Below, piece after piece: positions 1-5,766 of a DNA stretch of 7,853 bases (its first letter is position 1; every line of letters starts with the position of its first letter). This DNA is from an uncultured Prevotella sp. GTDB taxonomy: Bacteria; Bacteroidota; Bacteroidia; Bacteroidales; Bacteroidaceae. The stretch lies in the NCBI GenBank assembly GCA_937906765.1, contig CALCUV010000312.1:1-7853 (forward strand), read 5' to 3'. Under the pieces are notes generated by a model that worked only from the letters and a program-made list of their open reading frames with translations, searched no databases and was not told the origin of the DNA. A program made the translations under genes and the position numbers.

Positions 1-278
1 TTACAGCCACATCCCTGTGGCGAGGGGAGGGTTTCGGTAGCCGTAACAGCATTAAGCGGTGTCGCCACATTGATGGCGTTCACAAACTTAGTGGCTTCGG
101 CGACCAAACTATCGGGAAGGTTGGCGGTGTTTACCACAAAACCCTCGGGGAGTGGGAGTTCGCCCGTTGGCGTTGACATCAACTTCGCCTTAGGCGTAAG
201 ATTGACAAAAGGAGTTTGCGCAGCCAAAGGCATGAGTGCCATGAAACCGCAAACTACAGTAAGTAATGTTTTTTTCAT
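1..278 (-). CDS. Secreted protein, partial N-terminus; probable family 20 glycoside hydrolase (beta-N-acetylhexosaminidase-like)
   Basis: The first 92 codons are present, reading leftward from an ATG at 278; the gene continues past the left edge with no stop. Residues 1-20 form a typical Sec signal peptide: KK at positions 2-3, a hydrophobic stretch, then PLAA before Q21, a common signal peptidase I site in this phylum. The mature start reads NLTPKAKLM, then GELPLPEGFVVNTANLPD, then EATKFVNAI. That layout (N-L-T-P-K-x-x, a short strand ending LPEGF, then a helix) resembles the N-terminal domain preceding the catalytic barrel in Bacteroidetes GH20 enzymes, which remove terminal N-acetylhexosamines from glycans in the periplasm or at the surface. 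No catalytic residues lie in the window, so the family call is an inference from remembered homologues; another secreted carbohydrate-active enzyme is possible. The ATG is preceded by an AT-rich leader. It lies 204 bp downstream of the CYTH gene on the same strand. Confidence 0.6.
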   Translation of the reverse strand, partial: MKKTLLTVVCGFMALMPLAAQTPFVNLTPKAKLMSTPTGELPLPEGFVVNTANLPDSLVAEATKFVNAINVATPLNAVTATETLPSPQGCGC

Positions 279-396
279 GGTAATATATGAATTTGAATAA
301 TAGATTTTTCGGTGTGAAAAATAGGGAAAATCAAGGGTGCGTAAGACCTTGGAAAAACAAAATCTGAAGCACGCCAAACGCAAATACTAAAAGTGC

Positions 397-438
397 GTCC
401 GAAGTTACTAAGAATTTGTCTGAAGCTACTAAGAATTT
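397..438. repeat. Two-copy 21-bp tandem repeat (with a degraded third copy at 380-400)
   Basis: Positions 397-417 and 418-438 are adjacent 21-bp units that differ at only two positions; the core of each is ACTAAGAATTT preceded by GAAG[TC]T. The 21 bp immediately before the second-phase copy (380-400 against 401-421) match at about 13 of 21 positions, suggesting an older third copy. The array lies in the spacer between the CYTH gene and the secreted hydrolase gene, about 45 bp past the CYTH stop. It can be read through as a seven-residue peptide repeat on the plus strand, but that reading frame has no gene-like continuation. Confidence 0.75.
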
Positions 439-459
439 TCCCAATTTGAGGTTTTGTTT

Positions 460-477
460 GGGGAGTGTAACGTCCCC
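460..477 (-). terminator. Short GC hairpin just after the CYTH stop codon
   Basis: GGGGA at 460-464 pairs with TCCCC at 473-477 across an 8-nt loop, starting 5 bp beyond the CYTH stop. On the minus strand it is not followed by a T run, so termination there would be weak; on the plus strand it is followed by TTTATTT, which would suit rightward transcription, but no rightward gene precedes it. It may simply be a 3'-end stabilising hairpin. The call is tentative. Confidence 0.3.
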
Positions 478-482
478 TTTAT

Positions 483-971
483 TTAAGGAGTATCTGGCAG
501 GTCCTTCCATTCCTTATAGGGGTGCACGCGTAGGCAAGAATTGTAATAGCGTCGGTCGCCCGTCACCTCCTGTCCGAGGAAGTCGGGGCGCTCAAAGGCT
601 TCGTTCTCGTCGTTCAACTCAATTTCGGCCATAATCAACCCCTCGTTGTCGTCAAAAAACTCATCCACCTCAATGATGTGCTTTCCCGCAGGCACAAGCC
701 AGCGTTCCTTGTTAATCACTCCGGGTTCGCAAAGGCGGAGTAGCGAAAGGGCTTCGTCAAAGGTAATCTCCTTCTCAAATTCATAACGCGAAAGTCCGCC
801 ATTCAGTGACGGTCCCTTAATGGTGAGAAATCCTTGCTTGTCGCGAAGTCGCACACGCACGGTTCTGCCTTTCTGACTGCTGATATACCCTTGAATGATG
901 CGCGAATGCTCTGTTGCAAGGTGTTTAAATTCTCCAGTGACAAGGAATTTACGTTCTATTTCGAGTGCCAT
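483..971 (-). CDS. CYTH domain protein, probable inorganic triphosphatase (triphosphate tunnel metalloenzyme)
   Basis: This is a 162-residue single-domain CYTH protein with no CHAD domain attached, the usual length for bacterial stand-alone members. The signature ExExK is E4-I-E6-R-K8 at the extreme N-terminus, which fixes the start. Charged residues expected to line the tunnel follow in order: R36/R39/R41/R43 in GRTVRVRLR, K52 in TIKG, R62/E64/E66, K88 and R90, E101 and D103 in IEVDEF, E116 and E118 in AEIEL, and the C-terminal VTGDRRYYNS. Family members use Mg2+ or Mn2+ to hydrolyse inorganic triphosphate, thiamine triphosphate or other triphosphates, and some are class IV adenylate cyclases. 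The complete acidic and basic set suggests an active enzyme; inorganic triphosphate hydrolysis is the most common activity of short bacterial members, but the substrate is not readable from sequence. It lies downstream of a terminator, so it probably has its own promoter, which I could not identify. An AACGTTT repeat array reaches within 8 bp of its start codon. Confidence 0.93.
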   Translation of the reverse strand: MALEIERKFLVTGEFKHLATEHSRIIQGYISSQKGRTVRVRLRDKQGFLTIKGPSLNGGLSRYEFEKEITFDEALSLLRLCEPGVINKERWLVPAGKHIIEVDEFFDDNEGLIMAEIELNDENEAFERPDFLGQEVTGDRRYYNSCLRVHPYKEWKDLPDTP

Positions 972-978
972 TTTTCTA

Positions 979-1055
979 AACGTTTAAAGGTGAACGTTTA
1001 ACGTTTAAAGATTAACGTTTAACTGGGAACGGTGAATGTTTAACGAGGAGGGGAG
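979..1055. repeat. Degenerate heptamer tandem array, core AACGTTT
   Basis: From 979 the sequence divides into consecutive 7-bp units: AACGTTT, AAAGGTG, AACGTTT, AACGTTT, AAAGATT, AACGTTT, AACTGGG, AACGGTG, AATGTTT, AACGAGG, AGGGGAG. Ten of the eleven units start with AA, and the phase is kept without a single indel. A 21-bp super-period is visible, with AAYGTTTAAC at 993, 1014 and 1035. The first units overlap the palindrome TAAACGTTTA (977-986). On the minus strand the array forms the leader of the CYTH gene and ends 8 bp before its ATG. Confidence 0.8.
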
Positions 1056-1130
1056 AGCAAGGGGGAGAGGGAGTAAAACCTTGTATTCTCGTGCCTATTA
1101 CCCACTAACGTGGAAAAGTTTCGTTTCTTA

Positions 1131-1182
1131 AAACAATAAAAGGGAGTATAGCAACCACCGATATGGCTGCTATCTCCCCTTA
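1131..1182 (-). terminator. Rho-independent terminator after the 45-residue membrane protein gene
   Basis: Read on the minus strand, AAGGGGAGATAGCAG (1182-1168) pairs imperfectly, with a one-base bulge, with TGCTATACTCCCTTT (1153-1139) around a loop of about 14 nt, and is followed by TATTGTTTT. The stem plus T-rich tail is a typical intrinsic terminator. It starts about 30 bp after the stop of the small gene at 1213, and so ends the acyl-CoA synthetase, prfB and small-gene series ahead of the CYTH gene. Confidence 0.75.
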
Positions 1183-1212
1183 AGTGTTCGTTAGGCAAAC
1201 ACGGATGTGATT

Positions 1213-1350
1213 TTAAAGCAAACTAGCCGTTGCAAGTCCCAAAATACTGAGGGCTACCAACACAGCAATCACTCCGAAAAGCACTCTCATGGCTTTCTTT
1301 TCTTCCTTCGCCTGGCGTGCTGCCTTCTTTGCTTGATGATGTTTTGACAT
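1213..1350 (-). CDS. Small single-pass membrane protein, 45 residues, unknown function
   Basis: An ATG at 1350 opens a 45-codon frame ending in TAA at 1213-1215. The product has two clear parts. Residues 2-22 are strongly basic and Ala/Lys-rich (KHHQAKKAARQAKEEKKAMR), and look like an amphipathic cytoplasmic helix. Residues 23-45 (starting VLFGVIAVLVALSILGLA) are one transmembrane helix that ends the protein, giving a predicted N-inside topology. I do not recognise a named family, though I have the impression that similar short proteins occur in Prevotella. Support for a real gene comes from this organised composition, the A-rich leader, and the intrinsic terminator about 30 bp after the stop. 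It lies 156 bp behind prfB on the same strand. An octamer AGGTT array fills the leader up to about 17 bp before the ATG. Coding status is probable rather than certain. Confidence 0.72.
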   Translation of the reverse strand: MSKHHQAKKAARQAKEEKKAMRVLFGVIAVLVALSILGLATASLL

Positions 1351-1366
1351 AGTGTTATGAGGTTTA

Positions 1367-1438
1367 AAGTTTTTAGGTTTATAGGTTATGAGGTTGTGAG
1401 GTTCTAAGGTGTAAAGGTTTTTAGATCGTGAGAATAAT
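1367..1438. repeat. Degenerate octamer tandem array, core AGGTT
   Basis: From 1367 the sequence divides into 8-bp units in strict phase: AAGTTTTT, AGGTTTAT, AGGTTATG, AGGTTGTG, AGGTTCTA, AGGTGTAA, AGGTTTTT, AGATCGTG, AGAATAAT. The first four or five bases are conserved while the last three vary. It fills the spacer between prfB and the small membrane protein gene, next to the small gene's start codon. No coding frame explains it. Confidence 0.75.
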
Positions 1439-1449
1439 CCGAAAAGTTG

Positions 1450-1504
1450 TTGTACTCTGTACTCTGTCAGTTGTACTCTGTACTCTGTTCGTTGTACTCT
1501 ATAG
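1450..1504. repeat. Heptamer/21-bp tandem array, core TGTACT, at the prfB 3' end
   Basis: Units are TTGTACT, CTGTACT, CTGTCAG; TTGTACT, CTGTACT, CTGTTCG; TTGTACT, CTATAG. This gives two nearly identical 21-bp units (1450-1470 and 1471-1491) and a partial third running to 3 bp from the prfB stop codon. On the minus strand it reads as repeated AGTACAG immediately after prfB translation ends. It is followed, 12 bp further down the prfB transcript, by the octamer AGGTT array. Confidence 0.85.
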
Positions 1505-1506
1505 AA

Positions 1507-2625
1507 TTATTCTACACCAGTGCCACCTTCATCCATCAAATATGCTTTGATGAAGCCGTCAATCTTACCGTCCATTACGCCACCCACGTCACTGGTTTGA
1601 TAACCTGTGCGATGGTCCTTCACGCGTCGGTCATCGAAGACATAACTACGGATTTGGCTGCCCCACTCAATCTTCTTCTTGCCCGCCTCAATCTTCGCCT
1701 GCGCCGCCTTACGCTTCTGCAAAGCGCGGTCGTAGAGTTGTGAGCGCAAGAGTCGCATGGCGTTCTCACGGTTTTCGAGTTGCTTACGGCTCTCCGTATT
1801 TTCAATGAGGATTTCTTCCTCTTCGCCCGTGTCAGGGTCCTGATATTGGTAGCGGAGTCGCACCCCCGTTTCCACCTTATTGACATTCTGACCACCAGCT
1901 CCGCCAGAGCGGAAAGTATCCCAGCTTATGCGGGCAGGATCTACGTAAACCTCGATAGAGTCATCCACAAGGGGCGTCACGAATACCGAAGCGAAACTCG
2001 TCATGCGCTTACCCTGCGCATTGTAAGGGCTAACGCGAACAAGGCGGTGGACACCGTTTTCGCTCTTCAAGTAACCATAGGCAGAGTCACCCTCAATCTC
2101 CATCGTTACCGTCTTAATGCCGGCTTCATCACCGTCTTGGAGGTTGACGATAGTGACTTTATACCCATTGGCTTCGGCATAGCGCATGTACATACGCATT
2201 AACATCGACGCCCAGTCCTGACTCTCCGTGCCGCCTGCGCCAGAGTTAATTTTCAATACGCAATCCATCGGGTCTTCTTCCTGACGGAGCATGTTGCGGA
2301 GTTCTAATTCTTCCAACGCACGGAGAGTGTTGGCGTAGGCTTCGTCAACTTCTTCTTCCGTAACCATTTCTTCTTTATAGAAATCGAAAGCAAGGGCGAG
2401 TTCATCGGCAAGTGTTTTAACCTCGCGGTAACCCTTAATCCACTTTTCAAGTCCCTTTACTTTCTTCATCTGCTCCTCGGCACGCTTAGCGTCATCCCAA
2501 AATCCGGGATCCTGAGTGCGGAGCAATTCTTCCTCGTGCTCAATAATTTTGGCGTCAATATCGAGGTAGCGATTGAGCGCCTCTACGCGCTCTGTTGCTT
2601 CTTTTAGTTGTTCAATCGTTATCAT
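1507..2625 (-). CDS. prfB: Peptide chain release factor 2 (RF2)
   Basis: This 372-residue class I release factor recognises UGA and UAA stop codons in the ribosomal A site and triggers hydrolysis of peptidyl-tRNA. The N-terminal helical domain covers about residues 1-110. The codon-recognition tripeptide is S199-P200-Y201 (E. coli has SPF at 205-207), the catalytic GGQ is at 244-246 within GGAGGQNVNK, and the RF2 C-terminal stretch WGSQIRSYVFDDRRVKDHRTG spans 321-341. The 45-residue spacing between the two motifs equals that in E. coli. The start MITIEQLKEA matches the usual start in the phylum. At the place where many bacteria carry the autoregulatory +1 frameshift site (TAT CTT TGA C), this gene reads TAC CTC GAT in frame (codons 20-22), so RF2 is made without frameshifting. 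It starts 60 bp after the acyl-CoA synthetase stop and is probably co-transcribed with it. Its own stop is TAA. Confidence 0.98.
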   Translation of the reverse strand: MITIEQLKEATERVEALNRYLDIDAKIIEHEEELLRTQDPGFWDDAKRAEEQMKKVKGLEKWIKGYREVKTLADELALAFDFYKEEMVTEEEVDEAYANTLRALEELELRNMLRQEEDPMDCVLKINSGAGGTESQDWASMLMRMYMRYAEANGYKVTIVNLQDGDEAGIKTVTMEIEGDSAYGYLKSENGVHRLVRVSPYNAQGKRMTSFASVFVTPLVDDSIEVYVDPARISWDTFRSGGAGGQNVNKVETGVRLRYQYQDPDTGEEEEILIENTESRKQLENRENAMRLLRSQLYDRALQKRKAAQAKIEAGKKKIEWGSQIRSYVFDDRRVKDHRTGYQTSDVGGVMDGKIDGFIKAYLMDEGGTGVE

Positions 2626-2653
2626 ATATTGCGGAGTCGCGCTTTAGGGGGTG

Positions 2654-2685
2654 GGTGTAAGTTGGTGTGGGTGTTGTCTTACACC
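2654..2685 (-). other. Hairpin between acyl-CoA synthetase stop and prfB start
   Basis: GGTGTAAG (2654-2661) and CTTACACC (2678-2685) form a perfect 8-bp inverted repeat with a 16-nt GT-rich loop. On the minus strand the stem begins directly after the synthetase TAA. There is no T run after it, so it is not a classical terminator; it could be a 3'-end processing or stability element, or an imperfect terminator separating prfB from the upstream gene. Confidence 0.5.
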
Positions 2686-4491
2686 TTATTCAGCATACAT
2701 GCCATCAATGATGTCGGCATACTTTTCGTAAACCACGCGACGCTTAATCTTCAATGTATTGGTGAGTTCGCCTGTCTCCATAGTGAAAGGTGTGGGCAAG
2801 AGGGTGAAGCGCTTTACCTTTTCATAGGGAGCAAGGTCTTGTTGCAAGGCATCAATATTTTCCTGAATCATTTTTAGGATTTCGGGATGCTGACAGAGTT
2901 CTTCGTGAGTCTGACATGCCAACCCGTTTTCCTCAGCATATTGGCGCAACAAGGCATAGTCGGGCACAATCAAGGCAGAAACAAATTTGCGTTTGTCCGC
3001 AATGACCACGGCCTGAGTGTTATAGCGGTTAAGAACTAACTTCGACTCAATCATTTGTGGCGCAATATACTTACCATTTGAGGTCTTGAACAAATCCTTA
3101 ATGCGTTCGGTAAGATAAAGTTCACCATCCTTCATATAACCTGCGTCTCCCGTGTGGAACCATCCGTCCTTGTCAATCGCTGCTGCCGTTTCCTCGGGTT
3201 TGTTATAGTAACCCGGAGTAATGGTCTTACCACGGAGGAGAATCTCATTATTTTCCCCGAACTTACATTCCAAACCTTCGACAAGGCGTCCGACACTGCC
3301 CTTCGTGAAAGGTTTGCCGATGACGTCGCAAGAGACCGTTGCGGTAGATTCCGTGAGTCCGTAGCCCACAAGCATATTCAAGCCCGCGGCATGTACGAAT
3401 GTTTCTACCTCAGGAGAGACTGCCGCACCCGCCGTGGGGAAGAAGTAGGCATTTTCCAAACCTAAGGTCTTGCGGAGTAAGTGAATGATGGTGCGGTCAT
3501 AGAACTTGTAGCGCATGCGTAGCAACCAGGGAATGGGCAAACACTTAGATGTGTACTCCAACCAGCATTTAGAACCCACGGCAATTGCATTTTTGATGAG
3601 TATGCGCTGAATAAATGAACCTGACTCCATCTTTTGCAACACGCCCTGATATACCTTTTCCCAGAAGCGAGGCACAGAGCACATACAATTAGGATGTACC
3701 TCCGTTAACGACTTTTGAATGTCGAGCGGGCGTAAGTTAATGGCCAATTTCAGTCCTTCTGCCAAACACCAATAAGACCATGCGCGCTCAAAGACGTGAG
3801 CAAAGGGCAGAAAGTTAATTGCCGTGTCGCCTTCACGAATAGGAACGGCCTTTGAGTTTACTCTGAGGCATTCAATGTACATTTCGTGAGTGAGAATAAC
3901 GCCCTTGCTCTGTCCTGTCGTACCGCTGGTGTAAAGAATGTTAGCGATGTCTTTTCCTAACGCACTCTTCTGACGCACAATGCGTTCTGCGTCGAAGGGG
4001 GGGTCAGTCACGGCAAGGAATTCGTCTAAATAAATGGAGGTTGTGTCGCTCTCTGCACGCACCACCTTGGGGTCGAAAATAATTATCTTTTTCAGCGTGG
4101 GGCAAGAGTCGCCCAGCGCCATCATGGTGTCGTACTGCTGTTGTTCGCCAACAAAGACATAACGAATTTCTGCATCGTTAATCATGTAGGAAACTTGAGC
4201 TGTGCTACTTGTGGCAAAGAAAGGAATGGTTATCGCACGAATGGCGTACGCTCCGAAGTCAACAAACAAACATTCTGGTTTGTTTTGTGAAAATACACCT
4301 ATACGTTCTTGCACTTCAACTCCATGAGCGAGCAACGCACGGCACATCAGCACTTGCTTTTCGAGAAATGTGTTCCACGAAATGGGAATCCATTTGTCTA
4401 AGTCATAATCTCGGTAAGACATTACGCAAGTTTCGCCATACTTGGCGGCTTGTTCTTGAATGAGCGTGGCGAAGTGTGAATTGTTGAGCAT
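2686..4491 (-). CDS. Long-chain fatty acid--CoA ligase (AMP-forming acyl-CoA synthetase, FAA1/FadD15-like)
   Basis: This 601-residue ANL-superfamily enzyme activates long-chain fatty acids to acyl-CoA through an acyl-adenylate. In 601-residue numbering the motifs are: P-loop YTSGTTGQSKG at 187-197, FLPFAHVFER at 227-236, YGLTES at 377-382 (adenine/acyl pocket), WFHTGD at 444-449 with the ribose-binding Asp449, and the hinge region ERIKDLFKTSNGKYIAP at 462-478. The C-terminal LTNTLKIKRR (576-585) carries the lysine region needed for adenylation. Length and insertions match the long FAA1/FadD15-like branch rather than E. coli FadD. I chose the ATG at 4491 because MLNNSHFATLIQEQAAKYG matches the family start. 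An in-frame ATG at 4551 would add 20 residues that translate leader hairpins and would leave only a few bases after the putative promoter. A peripheral membrane role in fatty-acid scavenging or lipid recycling is likely. It is transcribed divergently from argE. Confidence 0.96.
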   Translation of the reverse strand: MLNNSHFATLIQEQAAKYGETCVMSYRDYDLDKWIPISWNTFLEKQVLMCRALLAHGVEVQERIGVFSQNKPECLFVDFGAYAIRAITIPFFATSSTAQVSYMINDAEIRYVFVGEQQQYDTMMALGDSCPTLKKIIIFDPKVVRAESDTTSIYLDEFLAVTDPPFDAERIVRQKSALGKDIANILYTSGTTGQSKGVILTHEMYIECLRVNSKAVPIREGDTAINFLPFAHVFERAWSYWCLAEGLKLAINLRPLDIQKSLTEVHPNCMCSVPRFWEKVYQGVLQKMESGSFIQRILIKNAIAVGSKCWLEYTSKCLPIPWLLRMRYKFYDRTIIHLLRKTLGLENAYFFPTAGAAVSPEVETFVHAAGLNMLVGYGLTESTATVSCDVIGKPFTKGSVGRLVEGLECKFGENNEILLRGKTITPGYYNKPEETAAAIDKDGWFHTGDAGYMKDGELYLTERIKDLFKTSNGKYIAPQMIESKLVLNRYNTQAVVIADKRKFVSALIVPDYALLRQYAEENGLACQTHEELCQHPEILKMIQENIDALQQDLAPYEKVKRFTLLPTPFTMETGELTNTLKIKRRVVYEKYADIIDGMYAE

Positions 4492-4501
4492 ATGTAGTGG
4501 T

Positions 4502-4521
4502 GTAGGGGATTGTAACCCTAC
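4502..4521 (-). other. Leader hairpin 2 of the acyl-CoA synthetase mRNA
   Basis: GTAGGG (4502-4507) pairs with CCCTAC (4516-4521) over an 8-nt loop. It lies 10 bp before the chosen start codon, within the predicted untranslated leader, and could affect ribosome access. It is a short stem with no demonstrated role. Confidence 0.4.
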
Positions 4522-4538
4522 GGAGTAAGTTTGTTTGA

Positions 4539-4556
4539 ATCCCTTAAACAAGGGAT
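4539..4556 (-). other. Leader hairpin 1 of the acyl-CoA synthetase mRNA
   Basis: ATCCCTT (4539-4545) and AAGGGAT (4550-4556) form a perfect 7-bp stem with a 4-nt loop. It would sit at or very near the 5' end of the transcript if the -7 element at 4565-4572 is used, a position where hairpins often protect mRNA. An operator half-site pair is an alternative reading. Confidence 0.45.
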
Positions 4557-4564
4557 ATTTTGGA

Positions 4565-4572
4565 CAAAGTTA
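4565..4572 (-). promoter_or_regulatory. Putative Bacteroidetes -7 promoter element for the acyl-CoA synthetase gene
   Basis: On the minus strand the sequence is TAACTTTG, an exact match to the TAnnTTTG -7 consensus of the Bacteroidetes primary sigma factor. No clear TTTG -33 element is found 19-21 bp upstream. It predicts a leader of roughly 65 nt before the ATG at 4491. Confidence 0.5.
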
Positions 4573-4636
4573 TAGGTTTTTCTGCATCTGAGGGTAGTTT
4601 GTTGCTGATTTTTTTTAACAATCCGAGCAAATTGAC

Positions 4637-4644
4637 CAACTTTG
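4637..4644 (+). promoter_or_regulatory. Putative Bacteroidetes -7 promoter element for argE
   Basis: CAACTTTG differs from TAnnTTTG at one position and is followed by CA, as often seen near start sites in this phylum. A T-rich tract (4609-4616) sits where the -33 region would be, without a proper TTTG. Initiation shortly after it would leave about 5 nt before the GTG at 4655 but about 38 nt before the ATG at 4688, and so helps decide the argE start. Confidence 0.45.
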
Positions 4645-4687
4645 CAGGCATCCTGTGGAAAACAAAAAACGGAAATCACCTCTTTGT

Positions 4688-5722
4688 ATGCAATATCTCT
4701 TATCTTCTCTCATCAGTATCCCCGCCATTAGTCGCGAAGAGTCACAAAAGGCAGATGCTCTCGAACAGTATTTGCGCGAACAGGGACTTTCCCCCCAGCG
4801 TGAGGTAAACAATGTGTGGTGTGTGGGCAAAACGTTTTTGCCAACTCGCCCCACCGTGCTCCTCAATGCCCATCTCGACACCGTAAAACCCGTAAGCGGA
4901 TGGACACGTCAACCTCATGTGCCCACACTTGAGGGAGACCGCCTCTATGGTCTCGGGGCGAACGATTGCGGAGGCGGACTCGTGGCACTGCTTTTCGCCT
5001 TCATGCAATTAAATAAGGAGGACGAGGGACAGTTGCCCTACAATCTTGTTTACTTAGCCTCTGCTGAGGAAGAGGTTTCGGGTCGCAACGGCGTAGAACT
5101 CGCTTTGCCCCTCTTGCCTCCCATAGACGTGGCCATCGTTGGCGAACCCACGGGCATGCATCCCGCTATTGCGGAAAAAGGTCTGATGGTGTTGGACTGC
5201 ACTGCCCACGGCGTGTCAGGACATGCCGCTCGCGAGGAAGGGGTTAACGCTATTTATAAAGCGCTTCCCGATATAGAATGGTTGCGCACCCATCAATTTG
5301 CGCGCGTTTCGCCACTCTTGGGGGCGGTGAAGATGAGTGTGACGCAAGTCTGTGCCGGAACGCAACATAATGTTGTGCCTGATGCGTGCACGTTTGTCGT
5401 AGATGTGCGCACGAATGAATGTTACTCCAACCAGCAAGTGTTGGAGGAAATCACGGCGCACCTTTCGTCCGACGTGAAAGCACGAAGCACGCGCCTCAAT
5501 TCCTCATCCATTCCCGAAAGTCACCCCCTCATTCAGCGCTGTGTGGCGCTCGGAGGCGTGCCTTACGGTTCGCCCACCCTGAGTGACCAAGCGCTGATGC
5601 CGTTTCCCTCATTCAAACTTGGACCTGGCGAATCTGCGCGTTCGCATACGGCAGACGAATTTATTTGCTTGAGTGAATTGCAACATGCTCTGGAATTTTA
5701 CCTCCAGTTGTTGAGAAATTAG
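4688..5722 (+). CDS. argE: M20-family deacylase, ArgE-like (N-acyl-ornithine/citrulline deacylase)
   Basis: This cytosolic di-zinc amidohydrolase has 344 residues from the ATG at 4688. Expected active-site residues are all visible: H62 and D64 in AHLDT, bridging D93 in GAND, E128 (general base) and E129 (metal) in SAEEEV, E153 in VGEPTG, and H320 in ARSHTADE. The dimerisation/lid domain carries H179 in GVSGHAAR and the segment GTQHNVVPD. Length and motif spacing match the Bacteroidales proteins annotated as acetylornithine deacetylase, which remove the acyl group in arginine synthesis. In Bacteroides that pathway is reported to use N-succinylated intermediates with a succinylornithine transcarbamylase, so N-succinylcitrulline is a plausible substrate here; this is inference. 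An in-frame GTG at 4655 would add 11 residues, but these are Lys-rich and unlike the family start. No other arg gene is adjacent. The stop is TAG, followed by a strong terminator. Confidence 0.9.
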   Translation: MQYLLSSLISIPAISREESQKADALEQYLREQGLSPQREVNNVWCVGKTFLPTRPTVLLNAHLDTVKPVSGWTRQPHVPTLEGDRLYGLGANDCGGGLVALLFAFMQLNKEDEGQLPYNLVYLASAEEEVSGRNGVELALPLLPPIDVAIVGEPTGMHPAIAEKGLMVLDCTAHGVSGHAAREEGVNAIYKALPDIEWLRTHQFARVSPLLGAVKMSVTQVCAGTQHNVVPDACTFVVDVRTNECYSNQQVLEEITAHLSSDVKARSTRLNSSSIPESHPLIQRCVALGGVPYGSPTLSDQALMPFPSFKLGPGESARSHTADEFICLSELQHALEFYLQLLRN

Positions 5723-5766
5723 CACAGACGGGAGTCAGATATGATCCGCAGGTTTCTATTAAAGAT

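Noticed and set aside
416..634. Plus-strand open frame starting with a seven-residue repeat (SEATKNF-like)
   Set aside because: The repeat comes from the 21-bp DNA duplication; the rest is antisense to the CYTH gene and has no gene-like composition.
380..1504. CRISPR array interpretation of the tandem repeats
   Set aside because: Repeats are directly adjacent with no unique 30-40 bp spacers, the cores are only 5-7 bp, and no cas genes are present.
4489..4551. Longer acyl-CoA synthetase with the upstream ATG at 4551
   Set aside because: The 20 extra residues do not match the family start, are encoded by the leader hairpins, and would leave almost no leader after the -7 element.
4655..4687. 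GTG start for argE adding 11 residues
   Set aside because: It would begin about 5 nt from the predicted transcription start, and the extra residues do not resemble the family; the ATG at 4688 leads straight into the first conserved helix. It is not fully excluded.
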